A stretch of 64,000 bases of DNA from Paracoccus sp. TOH (lineage in GTDB: Bacteria > Pseudomonadota > Alphaproteobacteria > Rhodobacterales > Rhodobacteraceae). Where the stretch lies: contig NZ_CP098360.1 of assembly GCF_030388245.1 (NCBI RefSeq), positions 1,138,501 to 1,202,500 of the forward strand, written 5' to 3'. A model generated the notes under the pieces. The model was not told where the DNA came from and searched no databases. It saw nothing but the letters and a program-made list of their open reading frames with translations. Shown here one piece after another: positions 54,951-63,976 of this stretch; the stretch's first letter is position 1; each line of letters starts with the position of its first letter. Position numbers and translations under genes: made by a program.

Positions 54951-56011
54951 TCCTCCTCCGCCGCGGTGCCGGCATCGGTGACCTCGCGGCCCGGATAAAG
55001 CCGCTGCGCGCCGGCGCCGACGACGATCTGCCCCGGCTTGACGCCGTCCTTGAGAATCACCGTGCCGTTGGTGAACCGCTCGATCTGCACCGGCGCCAGC
55101 GAGACGCGGTTTGCGTCGCCCACCAGCCAGACCGCCGGCTTGCCTTGGGCCGCGGTCAGTGCCGTCCAGGGCACGGCGATGCCGCTGCCGGCCGGATAAT
55201 GCACCGCGCCCCGGACCGCCGCCCCCAGCAGGCTGACGGTGGTGGGGGCATCCTCGATCTCGGCGCGGACCGTGACCGAGCCGGTGGAGGGATCGACCAG
55301 CGGCGCGATCTCGGTGACATGAGCGGTCATGCGCAATTCGGGAAAGTCGATGCCGGAAAGCGAGACCGGTGCGCCGATCGCATCGCGCAAAAGCGGCGTG
55401 TCGGCCGTCTGGAACACCGCCTCGCGCCCGGTGGCCGAGGCAAGCGAGAGCACCGCCTGGGCCGCGCCGACGATCTGCCCCGGTTCGGCCTTGCGCGAGA
55501 TCACGATCGCATCGGTGGGGGCGCGGATAATGGTATCTTCCAGCGCGCGCTGCGCCTGACCCAGGGCGGAACGCGCTTGCGTCAGCCCGCCGGTCGCTGC
55601 TGAAAGCCCCTGGCTTGCCGCGTCCAGGGCGGCGCGGGTGCCCACGCCGCGCTTCAGCATGGCATCGGCGCGTTCCAGTGCCTGCCGCGCCTGGGCCTCG
55701 GTCGCCTCGGCCGAGGCGACGGCGGCTTCGGCCACGCGCAGCGCCTGCTCCTGCTGCAGCGGATCGGTGCGGGCCAGCGCCTGGCCTTTGCTGACGCGGC
55801 CGCCCTCGTGGACCAGAACCTCGGTGATGCGGCCGCCCTGGCGGAAGCCCATGTCGACGCTGTCCTGGGCGGCGATGGTCCCGGTCAGGGCAGCGTCGAA
55901 GATCAGTTCGGTGCGCTCGACGGCGACGAATTCCACCGGCAGCGGCGCTTCGGCCCGGGCAGAGGAGGCGAATGGCAGGAGGGCCAGGATCAGGATGGTC
56001 AGGCGCGGCAT
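54947..56011 (-). CDS. Second efflux RND periplasmic adaptor subunit
   Basis: A 354-residue membrane fusion protein with a signal peptide (MPRLTILILALLPFASSARA), lipoyl halves (FRQGGRITEVLVHEGGRVSKGQ; APTDAIVISRKAEPGQIV) and a coiled coil with Ala/Glu repeats (about 85-150). It is the first gene of the efflux operon. Two different adaptors for one pump are seen in some MdtABC-like or heteromeric systems. Confidence 0.92.
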   Translation of the reverse strand: MPRLTILILALLPFASSARAEAPLPVEFVAVERTELIFDAALTGTIAAQDSVDMGFRQGGRITEVLVHEGGRVSKGQALARTDPLQQEQALRVAEAAVASAEATEAQARQALERADAMLKRGVGTRAALDAASQGLSAATGGLTQARSALGQAQRALEDTIIRAPTDAIVISRKAEPGQIVGAAQAVLSLASATGREAVFQTADTPLLRDAIGAPVSLSGIDFPELRMTAHVTEIAPLVDPSTGSVTVRAEIEDAPTTVSLLGAAVRGAVHYPAGSGIAVPWTALTAAQGKPAVWLVGDANRVSLAPVQIERFTNGTVILKDGVKPGQIVVGAGAQRLYPGREVTDAGTAAEEE

Positions 56012-56153
56012 GTCAGCCCCGTCTCATGGGTTTGCAAGTCTGATGCCCAAAATCCGGGCTTGAGGAAAGCCCCCGGGCAGGTTGACCTTACGGTCGCAGC
56101 ATGGTTCCCGCCAGAGCTCCCGTGATCTTGGCGGGCCGCATGACCGCTTCGGG

Positions 56154-56876
56154 TCACTGATAGCTGCGCACCAGCGCTGCCGCGACCATGCCCCAGCCAT
56201 CGACCACCAGGAAGAAAGCCAGCTTGAAGGGCAGGGCGACGACCGCCGGCGGCACCATCATCATCCCCATCGACATCAGCACCGCCGAGACCACCAGATC
56301 GATGATTAGGAAGGGCAGTGCCACCAGGAAGCCGATCTCGAAGGCGCGCTGGATCTCGCTGAGCATGAAGGCGGGCACCAGCACCGACAGCCGGTCGGGC
56401 GGTGCCTGCGGGTCGGGCGAGATCTCGGCCAGCGTGACCAGCATCTCGGGGTCGGTGCGCTGCTCCATGAAGCCGCGAAAGGGCACGATGCCGCGCTCGA
56501 AGGCCTGTTCGACGCCGATGCGGCCGTCGCGCAGGGGGGCGCCGGCGACCGTCCAGGCCTCGGTCAGCACCGGGCTCATCACGAACCAGGTCAGGAACAT
56601 GGCCAGGCTGACGATCAGCATGTTCGGAGGGGATTGCTGCAGCCCGATCGACTGGCGCAGGATCGACAGCACCGTCACGATGAAGGGAAAGCAGGTCACC
56701 ATGATCGCGATGCCCGGCGCCAGGGACAGCGCGGTCATGACCGCAAGCAGGGTGATGGAATGTCGGCCGATACCGCTTGCCACCGCCTCCAGCCCGGCGC
56801 CGTCCAGGGTCAGGTCCTGCGCCACCGCGACATGCGGCAGCAGCAACCCGACGATGATGAGGACGAGGCGGATCAC
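56154..56876 (-). CDS. fliP: Flagellar type III secretion protein FliP
   Basis: A 240-residue membrane component of the flagellar export gate. The GTG start at 56876 overlaps the fliN stop. A signal-like first helix ends at VAVAQD; the helices of the FliP family and the motifs MVTCFPFIVTVLSILRQSIG, PPNMLIVSLAMFLTWFVM and LVPAFMLSEIQRAFEIGFLV are present. It ends just before the RND operon. Confidence 0.95.
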   Translation of the reverse strand: MIRLVLIIVGLLLPHVAVAQDLTLDGAGLEAVASGIGRHSITLLAVMTALSLAPGIAIMVTCFPFIVTVLSILRQSIGLQQSPPNMLIVSLAMFLTWFVMSPVLTEAWTVAGAPLRDGRIGVEQAFERGIVPFRGFMEQRTDPEMLVTLAEISPDPQAPPDRLSVLVPAFMLSEIQRAFEIGFLVALPFLIIDLVVSAVLMSMGMMMVPPAVVALPFKLAFFLVVDGWGMVAAALVRSYQ

Positions 56877-57130
56877 GATACGCCTGCCGGGCCGAGGATG
56901 CGGACGCAAAGCCGATTGTCCGCTTCGTCGCCCGAAACCAGCTCGCCCCGGGCGATGACCTTGTCGCCGACGCAGATGTCCACGCCGTCCGACATGTCGT
57001 GGTCCAGGGTCAGGACGTCATCCGGGCGCAGGCGCGAGAGTTCGGCGACGGAAAGCTGCGTGCCACCCAGCCGGATGGTGATTTCCACCTGGATCTGGTC
57101 GGTTGCAATCAGGCTGGCGAGATCGTCCAT
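56873..57130 (-). CDS. fliN: Flagellar motor switch protein FliN
   Basis: An 85-residue FliN/SpoA domain: IQVEITIRLGGTQLSVAELSRLRPDDVLTLD is typical. It forms part of the cytoplasmic C-ring that sets rotation direction. It is shorter than many FliN proteins (about 100-140), having only the core SpoA domain. Confidence 0.9.
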   Translation of the reverse strand: MDDLASLIATDQIQVEITIRLGGTQLSVAELSRLRPDDVLTLDHDMSDGVDICVGDKVIARGELVSGDEADNRLCVRILGPAGVS

Positions 57131-57132
57131 GA

Positions 57133-57693
57133 TCACTCCTCGGTCATGATGTCGTCGATGATGGATGTCAGGTCGGCCGCAACCCGGGCGGGATCGAAGA
57201 CGATCCGGCCCTGGCCGCAAAGAAGCTCGACCACGCGCGCCCCGGCCGAAAGATTCTCGACCTGCGCCTCGGCAAGCCCGGCGCGGTCCAGGCATTCCGC
57301 AAGGTCCGGTTGCAGATCGGCAGGGCAGCGAAGGACAAGCCGGCAGTCCGGCGCATGCTCGACCAGCCGGGCGATTTCCCCGGCCAAGGCATCCCGCAAC
57401 CGCTCGCGCTCGGAGCGCGGGGCAAGGAGCGCGACGATGGCCTGCAGGACCGGCGCCAGGCCGGCATTGATTTCCCGGCGCAGCGCCGCCTCGGCCTGGC
57501 AGGCGACGAGCATGTCCTGCCGGATCTCCGCCAGGGCCTGGGTCAGGGCGTCGAGGCTGCGCTCTCGCCCCTCGGCCAGGCCCTGTTCATGGCCGCGGTG
57601 AAAGGCCTCCTCGACCTCGGCGGCGGTTCTCGGCCGCGCCGGCCGGGCCTGGCCGGCGGCGAAGGAATCAAGGCGCAATGCAGCGGGTCTCAC
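57133..57693 (-). CDS. fliH: Flagellar assembly protein FliH-like
   Basis: A 186-residue protein at the FliH position between fliF and fliN. A GTG start at 57693 overlaps the fliF stop (GTGA). The AAEVEEAFHRGHEQGLAEGRERSL segment shows the Glu/Gly-rich helix of FliH, and the C-terminus resembles the FliH/YscL stator region that binds the export ATPase. No fliI follows here. Confidence 0.75.
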   Translation of the reverse strand: MRPAALRLDSFAAGQARPARPRTAAEVEEAFHRGHEQGLAEGRERSLDALTQALAEIRQDMLVACQAEAALRREINAGLAPVLQAIVALLAPRSERERLRDALAGEIARLVEHAPDCRLVLRCPADLQPDLAECLDRAGLAEAQVENLSAGARVVELLCGQGRIVFDPARVAADLTSIIDDIMTEE

Positions 57694-59273
57694 AGCGCAT
57701 CCTCACGCTTCTCGATCCAGCCGGAGAGGATCTGCAGGCTTTCGTCCTTGCGCGATTTCATCAACTCCTTGAGCCGGCCGACCGGGTCGCCGCTGCCGGC
57801 CGAGACCGGCGTGAAGTCGATTTCGGGGACGATTTCGGCGACTGCCATGACCGGGCCCGCGGTCTCGGCCACGGGTTTTCCGGCCTCGATGGCCTTGACC
57901 CCGGTCGCACCCGACTGGTCCAGCGCCGCCAGGGCGGGATGGCCGGCCGGCCGGCCCCGAAGCAGCGGCCGCAGCAGGAACGCCGCCAGCGCCAGGGCGA
58001 AGAAGCCGACCAGCAGGATGCGGATGAAGCCGTTCAGGTCCAGTTTCGACAGCAACCCGCCCTGGCTGGCCAGCGTGCCGGCCTCGGACAGCGAGGCAAA
58101 GGGCAGGGACTTCACGGTGATCGCATCGCCGCGGCTCTCGTCGAAACCCACCGCCGAGGCTACGAGTTCGCGAAGCGCCTGCAGCTCGGCCTCCTCGCGC
58201 GGGACCAGCGTGGTCTCGCCAGTCGCCTCGGTCCGGGGGACGCCGTTCACCAGGACCGCGACCGTCAAGCGGCGGGTGGTGCCGGGCTGGCGCGTGACCT
58301 CGCGCGTGACCTTGCTGACCTCGAAATTCGAACGCTGGCGGGTCTCGGAGCGCGAGGACTTGCTTTGGTCCCCGCCGCTGTCCTGTCCCTCCGGCAGGTT
58401 CGAGGCGGCCGTCACCGCGCCCTGCTGCGCATTCGTGCTTTGATCCGCGGTTTCCTCGCTTTCCTGCGAGATCAGCGCCCGTTGCTGCGGGTCGTAGCGC
58501 TGTTCGGTCAGCAGCTCGGATTCGTTCACCACGTCCAGGTGCAACTCGACGATGGCATTGCCATTGCCGACATGCGCGGCCAGGATGCGCTCGACATTGT
58601 GCTTCATGTCGGCCTCGCGATCCTCGCCGGCGAATTCCTCGCCCGAGGACACTACGCCGCGTTCGCTGTCGATCACCGCCACCCGATCCGCCGACATGCC
58701 CGGAACGCCAGAGGAAACCAGGAACTTCAAAGCCTTGGCCTGCGAGCGGGTGATCGGCGTGCCGTCGGTGGTCAGCGTGACCGAGGCCGTTGCCTCGGCC
58801 TCGCGCCGATAGCCTCGGCCGTTGGGAACGGCCAGGTGGACCCGGGCCGAGCGGACATTGGGCAAGGCCAGGATGGTGCGGGCCAGTTCACCCTCTTTGG
58901 CGCGCCAATAGGCGGCGTCGAACATCTGCGAGGTGGTGCCGAAGCCCGACATGCCGTCGAGAATCTCGTAGCCGGTGCCGCCGGCCGAGGGCAGCCCCTC
59001 GCCGGCCAGCGCCATGCGCAATGCGTCGCGCTGGCCTTCCTCGACCCAGATCGTGTCGCCGCGGATCTCGTAGGGCACGCCGGATTTCTCGACCGCCGCC
59101 ATCACCGCGCCGGATTGCTGCGGGTCCAGCCCGGAATAGAGCAGCGCCATCCCCGGCCGGCTGGCCATCCAGGACAGGCCGGCAATCGCCGCGAATGTGA
59201 ACAGGAAGGCCGCGGCCAGGATGGCCTTCTGCTTTGCGCTTCTCTCGCGCCAGTAGTCCTGCAGCTTCAGCAA
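57690..59273 (-). CDS. fliF: Flagellar M-ring protein FliF
   Basis: A 527-residue MS-ring protein in the inner membrane. The TTG start at 59273 opens LLKLQDYWRERSAKQK; two transmembrane segments are visible (about 19-40 and near 445-465), with the YscJ/FliF domains LYSGLDPQQSGAVMAAVEKSG and ARVHLAVPNGRGY between. It leads the minus-strand flagellar operon. Confidence 0.92.
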   Translation of the reverse strand: MLKLQDYWRERSAKQKAILAAAFLFTFAAIAGLSWMASRPGMALLYSGLDPQQSGAVMAAVEKSGVPYEIRGDTIWVEEGQRDALRMALAGEGLPSAGGTGYEILDGMSGFGTTSQMFDAAYWRAKEGELARTILALPNVRSARVHLAVPNGRGYRREAEATASVTLTTDGTPITRSQAKALKFLVSSGVPGMSADRVAVIDSERGVVSSGEEFAGEDREADMKHNVERILAAHVGNGNAIVELHLDVVNESELLTEQRYDPQQRALISQESEETADQSTNAQQGAVTAASNLPEGQDSGGDQSKSSRSETRQRSNFEVSKVTREVTRQPGTTRRLTVAVLVNGVPRTEATGETTLVPREEAELQALRELVASAVGFDESRGDAITVKSLPFASLSEAGTLASQGGLLSKLDLNGFIRILLVGFFALALAAFLLRPLLRGRPAGHPALAALDQSGATGVKAIEAGKPVAETAGPVMAVAEIVPEIDFTPVSAGSGDPVGRLKELMKSRKDESLQILSGWIEKREDAL

Positions 59274-59333
59274 AACCGCCCCCTTCTCGAATCGGCGTGA
59301 TCTTCGTCGGAGACCTTCTTGGCACGGGGGCGA

Positions 59334-59348
59334 TTAAGAATTGGTTAG
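59334..59348. promoter_or_regulatory. CtrA-like box in the flagellar divergent promoter
   Basis: TTAA-N7-TTAG (TTAA 59334-59337, TTAG 59345-59348), one mismatch from the CtrA consensus TTAA-N7-TTAA. It lies between divergent fliF and fliL, 43-57 nt upstream of fliL. CtrA controls flagellar genes in many Rhodobacterales. Confidence 0.5.
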
Positions 59349-59390
59349 CCCGCGGGTGCTATCCAGATCGCAGACGGATGGAGAATCACC

Positions 59391-59876
59391 ATGAGCGATG
59401 TCGCCGACATCAACACGGAACAGAAATCCGGCAGAGGGCTTGGCCGCATCCTTCTGCCGCTGGGCCTGGCGCTGGTGCTGGGCGGGGCGGGGTTCGCCTC
59501 GACCTGGCTGGGCTTCTGGTCGCCGATGTCGCTGCTGGCCCCGCACGCGGACAAGCCGGCCGCCCAGGAAGCCCTGCCGGCGGTGGTCTTCGTCGACATT
59601 CCCCAGATCGTGCTGACGCTGGCCGGACCGCGGGCGCAGACCTTGGTGATGACGGTCAAGATCGAAACCGACCAGGCGCACCAGGCCGCGGTCGACTATC
59701 TCACCCCGCGACTGCTGGATGCCTTCAACAGCTTCCTCGCCGATGTCGATGCCTCGGCCTTCGAGAAGCGCGGGATATTGGACATCGTCCGGGACGAATT
59801 GGCGACCCGCGCCGTCTTCGTCCTGGGCAAGGAGGCCTTCACCGACCTCCTCATCACGGAGTTCAGGATCCAATGA
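59391..59876 (+). CDS. fliL: Flagellar basal body-associated protein FliL
   Basis: A 161-residue inner membrane protein with one N-terminal transmembrane helix (GLALVLGGAGFASTWLGF) and a periplasmic FliL domain (VVFVDIPQIVLTLAGPRAQTLVMTVKIE). It is thought to stabilise stator units. It starts the plus-strand flagellar operon and overlaps the next gene by 4 nt. Confidence 0.9.
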   Translation: MSDVADINTEQKSGRGLGRILLPLGLALVLGGAGFASTWLGFWSPMSLLAPHADKPAAQEALPAVVFVDIPQIVLTLAGPRAQTLVMTVKIETDQAHQAAVDYLTPRLLDAFNSFLADVDASAFEKRGILDIVRDELATRAVFVLGKEAFTDLLITEFRIQ

Positions 59877-60220
59877 CGATTGCCCAGCTTTTGCAGGTCG
59901 TTCTGATCACCTTCACCGTCGGACTGTCGGCCTTCTGCTTTGCGCTGTCGCGGCGGTTGCGCAAGCTCAACGATCTCGAGACCGGGCTGGGCGGCGCCAT
60001 CGCCGTCATGACCAGCGAGATCGGCCGGCTCGAGAAATCCATCCTGCTGGCCAAGGCAGAGGCGACGGCGGCCACCCGCGCCCTGGCTGACGAGATCGAG
60101 CGCGCCAAGGAGGAGCGGGCCTTCTGGACGCTGCAGCAGAAATTCGCCGAGGCCAGCCCGGCCCGGCATGTCCGGCTGCAACGCCGCCGCCGGCGCGAGG
60201 AGGCGGATCTCGATGCGTAA
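59873..60220 (+). CDS. Unknown flagellar-operon protein with N-terminal helix and coiled coil
   Basis: A 115-residue protein with a single transmembrane segment (QLLQVVLITFTVGLSAFCFAL) and a highly charged helical tail with coiled-coil features, ending in a run of basic residues (RLQRRRRREEADLD). It has no recognised domain. Tight overlaps with fliL and motE place it in the flagellar operon. Confidence 0.7.
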   Translation: MTIAQLLQVVLITFTVGLSAFCFALSRRLRKLNDLETGLGGAIAVMTSEIGRLEKSILLAKAEATAATRALADEIERAKEERAFWTLQQKFAEASPARHVRLQRRRRREEADLDA

Positions 60221-60752
60221 GCCGATCCTTTCCTTCCTGGGCGGCGTCCTGGTGCTGGCCGCCGCCGCGCAGGCGGTCATGCTGATGGACGGCGCCTCGC
60301 GCCTGAGGGCCAATGCCGAACCGGCCGAACTGATGGCCGGCTGCAGCGATGTCCCCGAGGCGGTGGCCCTGGCCGATACGCTGCGCGAGCGCGCGCTGCG
60401 CATCGACCGCTACATGCAGGAGATCGAGCGCCGCAAGGCCGAGATCGCCTTCGCCGAAAAGCAGCTGACCGGGAAGCTGGTCGAACTGCGCAAGCTGAAG
60501 CAGCAGATCGACCGCAACGACCGGGGCCAAGCCCAGGCCCAGACCGAGGACATCGCCCAACTGATCGCCGTCTACGATCAGATGAAGCCCGAGCAGGCGG
60601 CGATGGTGTTGTCGAACCTGCCGCCCGATTTCGCCGCCCAGATCCTCGCCCGTGTCCAGCCCGAGACCGGCGCGCGCATCATGGCCTCGGTCGAGCCGGG
60701 CCAGGCCGCGGTGCTGACCTCGTATATGGGCGCAATCAGAGCCAGAAAGTAG
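60213..60752 (+). CDS. MotE-like flagellar protein
   Basis: A 179-residue protein with an N-terminal signal or anchor helix (ILSFLGGVLVLAAAAQAVMLM), a coiled-coil middle (IERRKAEIAFAEKQLTGKLVE) and a C-terminal MgtE-N-like domain (YDQMKPEQAAMVLSNLPPDFAAQILARV). This is the architecture of MotE, a periplasmic factor for motor proteins in alphaproteobacteria. The start at 60213 is preferred over an upstream ATG that lacks the signal. Confidence 0.78.
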   Translation: MRKPILSFLGGVLVLAAAAQAVMLMDGASRLRANAEPAELMAGCSDVPEAVALADTLRERALRIDRYMQEIERRKAEIAFAEKQLTGKLVELRKLKQQIDRNDRGQAQAQTEDIAQLIAVYDQMKPEQAAMVLSNLPPDFAAQILARVQPETGARIMASVEPGQAAVLTSYMGAIRARK

Positions 60753-60759
60753 GTAGGCC

Positions 60760-61626
60760 ATGATCGGCATGATCGGCATCGTCGTGACCTTCGCCATGGT
60801 CTTCGGCGGATACATTATGGCGGGCGGCAAGCTGGGGGTGATCCTGCACTCGCTGCCCTTCGAACTGATGATGATCGGCGGCGCGGCCATCGGCTCGTTC
60901 CTGCTGTCGAACGAGACGGCGGTGATCAAGCAGGCCCTTGCCGGCATGGGCCGGTCGCTGAAGGGGCCGCGCTGGCACGAATCCGACTTGCAGGACGTGC
61001 TGTGCCTGCTGTTCCAGCTGTTGCGGATCGCCCGTTCCAGCCCCGTCGAGCTCGAGGAGCACATCGAGAACCCCGAGGCCTCGGCGATCTTCCAGACCTA
61101 TCCGCGCATCCTGGCCGATGAGAACGCGGTCACGCTGATTACCGACACGCTGCGGTCGGCCAGCCTGAACTACGACGACCCCTACCAGGTCGAGGAAATG
61201 CTGTCCCAGCGCATCGGTCTGATGAACGAGGAGGCGATGCACGCGCCGCATGCGCTGCAGAACATGGCCGATGCGCTGCCGGCGCTGGGCATCGTCGCGG
61301 CCGTGCTGGGCGTGATCAAGACCATGAGCTCCATCGACCAGCCGCCCGAGGTGCTGGGCAAGATGATCGGCGGCGCGCTGGTCGGCACCTTTCTGGGGGT
61401 GTTCTTGGCCTACGCGCTGGTGGCACCCTTCGCGCAACGGCTGTCGGCGGTGATGAAGCAGGACCAGGCCTTCTATGACGTGATCAAGTCCGTGCTGGTC
61501 GCAGGGCTGCACCAGCATGCCACCAACCTTTGCGTCGAGGTCGGACGCCAGGCCGCGCCCGACCATGTCCGCCCCTCCTTCGGCGAGCTTGAGACCGCAT
61601 TGCGCGAACTGAAGAGGGCATCGTGA
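60760..61626 (+). CDS. motA: Flagellar motor stator protein MotA
   Basis: A 288-residue stator protein with four membrane helices. GYIMAGGKLGVILHSLPFELMMIGGAAIGSFL is diagnostic, and the cytoplasmic loop with conserved charges is present. MotB is not in the window. It starts 7 nt after motE. Confidence 0.93.
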   Translation: MIGMIGIVVTFAMVFGGYIMAGGKLGVILHSLPFELMMIGGAAIGSFLLSNETAVIKQALAGMGRSLKGPRWHESDLQDVLCLLFQLLRIARSSPVELEEHIENPEASAIFQTYPRILADENAVTLITDTLRSASLNYDDPYQVEEMLSQRIGLMNEEAMHAPHALQNMADALPALGIVAAVLGVIKTMSSIDQPPEVLGKMIGGALVGTFLGVFLAYALVAPFAQRLSAVMKQDQAFYDVIKSVLVAGLHQHATNLCVEVGRQAAPDHVRPSFGELETALRELKRAS

Positions 61627-61889
61627 TCGCCATGCTTGTCCTGTCCACCGCGCTTGCGGCCGCTTCCGTCGACGGGACATGGACCCGCGACGCCATGATC
61701 CGCGACGCCAAGGAGAGGCTGCTGAACGGCGAGACCCTGCCGCCGGATCTCGACGAGAGGCTGATGCGTCTGCCGCCCGCCGATCGCATCGAGGTGCTGA
61801 TCTTCCTGCGCCGCTCGGGGATGATGAACGGGCCGGGATGGACCTCCGAGCGCCTGCTGGCGCCGGCCAGAACCGGGGAAAGCCGATGA
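61623..61889 (+). CDS. Unknown small flagellar-operon protein
   Basis: An 88-residue protein with a short signal-like N-terminus (MIAMLVLSTALAAASVDG) and a helical mature part rich in Arg/Glu/Leu (ERLMRLPPADRIEVLIFLRR). It has no recognised family. It overlaps motA and flhA by 4 nt each, so it is very likely a real gene of the operon. Confidence 0.7.
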   Translation: MIAMLVLSTALAAASVDGTWTRDAMIRDAKERLLNGETLPPDLDERLMRLPPADRIEVLIFLRRSGMMNGPGWTSERLLAPARTGESR

Positions 61890-63976
61890 GCATTGCCGAA
61901 ACCGGCCAGGGCGCGGCGCTGGCCACGCGGCCGCTGATCATCACCGGCGTGCTGGTGCTGATCGTGCTGTCCATGGTCATCCCCATGCCGGCGACGCTGC
62001 TGGACATGGGAATCGCCCTTTCCATCGCCACCGCGACGCTGATCCTGGTCATGGCCTCGCTGGTCGAGAAACCCACGGATTTCCAGGCCTTTCCGGTCCT
62101 GCTGCTGGTCTCGCTGCTGATCCGGCTGTCGCTGAACATTTCCTCGACGCGGCTGATCCTGACGCATGGGCAGAACGGCCCGTCCGCCGCCGGCCATGTC
62201 ATCGAGGGCTTTGCCGAATTCGTCGCCGGAGGCTCGCTTCTGGTCGGGCTGACGGTTTTCGCGGTGATCTCGGTGGTGAACTTCATGGTGATCACCAAGG
62301 GCTCCGGGCGCATGGCCGAGGTCTCAGCCCGGTTCGCGCTGGATTCGCTGCCCGGCAAGCAGCTCGCCATCGACGGCGACCTCAATTCCGGTGCCATCGA
62401 CCACGAGGAAGCCAAGCGCCGCCGCATCCGCGAACAGCGCGAGATCAGTTTCTTCGGATCGCTCGACGGTGCCTCGAAATTCGTCAAGGGCGATGCCATC
62501 GCCGGTCTGGTCATCACCATGATTAACCTGTTCGTCGGCCTGGCGGCAGGGGTGCTGGTACACGGCATGCCGGTGGGCGAGGCGATGACCACCTATTCCA
62601 AGCTGACCATCGGCGACGGGCTGGTCAGCCAGATCCCGGCGCTGATCACCTCGATGGCGGCGGCGCTGCTGCTGTCGCGCGGCGGCGCCACCGAGACCAT
62701 GGCGGACCTGCTGTCCCAGCAGCTGCTGAGCAACTGGCAGGTGCCCTTCGTCTGCGCCGGCGGCATGGTCCTGATCGGCCTGGTGCCGGGCATGCCGATG
62801 CCGATCTTCTTCGGCCTGGCGGCGCTGCTGGGCGGTGCGGCCTGGTTCGTCCGCTCTGGAAAGCTGCCGGTCCCGGCCGGCGAAGTGCCGGCGGCCGAGC
62901 CGGCGGTGGCCTCGGGCATGGCGCAGCCCCGCATCGGCGATGTGCTGGATACCGACGAGATCTGCGTCGAGATCGGTGCCGGGCTCATTCTTGCCGCGCT
63001 TGATCCGGCGCGCGGCCTGGGTCAGCGCATCACCAATCTGCGGCTGCATATCGCCCGCAGCTACGGGCTGATCCTGCCCGACGTGCGGATCACCGACGGC
63101 ATCGGCTTCAACGAGGGGGATTATGTAATCCGGCTGCAGGGCGTGGTGCGGGGCAAGGGCACGCTGCGGCCGCTGGGCATCCTGGCCCTGGGGTCCGAGG
63201 ACACGCTGGAGGGCCTGGCCGGGGAACGTGTGCGCGAACCGGTCTATGGCAGCGCCGCGTGCTGGATCCCGCCGGATTGGCAGGACGAGGCCGCCATTGC
63301 CGGCGCCACGGTGGTCACGCCGATGGAGGTGCTGTCCACGCATCTGATGGAGGTGGTCAAGACCAACCTGCCGGCGCTGCTGACCATGTCCTCGATGCAG
63401 CGCATGATTCGCGAGCTGTGCAGCGTCTCGGACGAGCATCGCGCCCAACTGAACCAGCGCTTCTTCGACGGCATGGTGCCGGACAAGGTATCGCCCGAGA
63501 TGCTGCTGGCGGTGCTGCGCGGCATGCTCGAGGAGCGGATCTCGATCCGCAACTTGGTGCTGATCACCGATGCGGTCCACGAGGCGCGCAATGCCCCCAA
63601 CCCCGAGGCGGTCTATGAACAGGTCCGCAGGCGGCTGCGCGGCAAGATCACCGAGCAGTTCCTGGACGATGGCGGAACCCTCAACATCCTGCAGCTGCAC
63701 CCGCAATGGGAGGCCGACATCACCCGCGCCGAGGCCGAGGCCGCGCGCAGCGGCGCCAGCATCGTGCCGCAGATCCAGAAGCGCCTGGCCGAGGCGGTGC
63801 AGGCCGCTCTGCGCGGCCTGGCCCCCGGCGTCGAGGCGGTGCTGGCGGTGCCCGATCACCGTCGCCGCCTGATTCGCATGATGCTGGCCTCGGCCGGGGT
63901 CGCGACGCCGGTGCTGGGCCTGGACGAGATCGACCCGGCGGCCCAGGTCCAGCTGCGCGGCACGGTCGCGGCATGA
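61886..63976 (+). CDS. flhA: Flagellar biosynthesis protein FlhA
   Basis: A 696-residue export-gate protein with eight N-terminal transmembrane helices (to about residue 330) and the cytoplasmic FlhA-C domain. LSLNISSTRLILTHGQNG, the FHIPEP-region equivalent ARFALDSLPGKQLAIDGDLNSG and the C-terminal LEERISIRNLVLITDAV are conserved. The start at 61886 overlaps the upstream stop. It is required for flagellar secretion. Confidence 0.95.
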   Translation: MSIAETGQGAALATRPLIITGVLVLIVLSMVIPMPATLLDMGIALSIATATLILVMASLVEKPTDFQAFPVLLLVSLLIRLSLNISSTRLILTHGQNGPSAAGHVIEGFAEFVAGGSLLVGLTVFAVISVVNFMVITKGSGRMAEVSARFALDSLPGKQLAIDGDLNSGAIDHEEAKRRRIREQREISFFGSLDGASKFVKGDAIAGLVITMINLFVGLAAGVLVHGMPVGEAMTTYSKLTIGDGLVSQIPALITSMAAALLLSRGGATETMADLLSQQLLSNWQVPFVCAGGMVLIGLVPGMPMPIFFGLAALLGGAAWFVRSGKLPVPAGEVPAAEPAVASGMAQPRIGDVLDTDEICVEIGAGLILAALDPARGLGQRITNLRLHIARSYGLILPDVRITDGIGFNEGDYVIRLQGVVRGKGTLRPLGILALGSEDTLEGLAGERVREPVYGSAACWIPPDWQDEAAIAGATVVTPMEVLSTHLMEVVKTNLPALLTMSSMQRMIRELCSVSDEHRAQLNQRFFDGMVPDKVSPEMLLAVLRGMLEERISIRNLVLITDAVHEARNAPNPEAVYEQVRRRLRGKITEQFLDDGGTLNILQLHPQWEADITRAEAEAARSGASIVPQIQKRLAEAVQAALRGLAPGVEAVLAVPDHRRRLIRMMLASAGVATPVLGLDEIDPAAQVQLRGTVAA

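Noticed and set aside
59320-59325. Sigma-54 type -24 element TGGCAC between fliF and fliL
   Set aside because: The -12 TTGC half is absent at the right distance, so a sigma-54 promoter is not supported.
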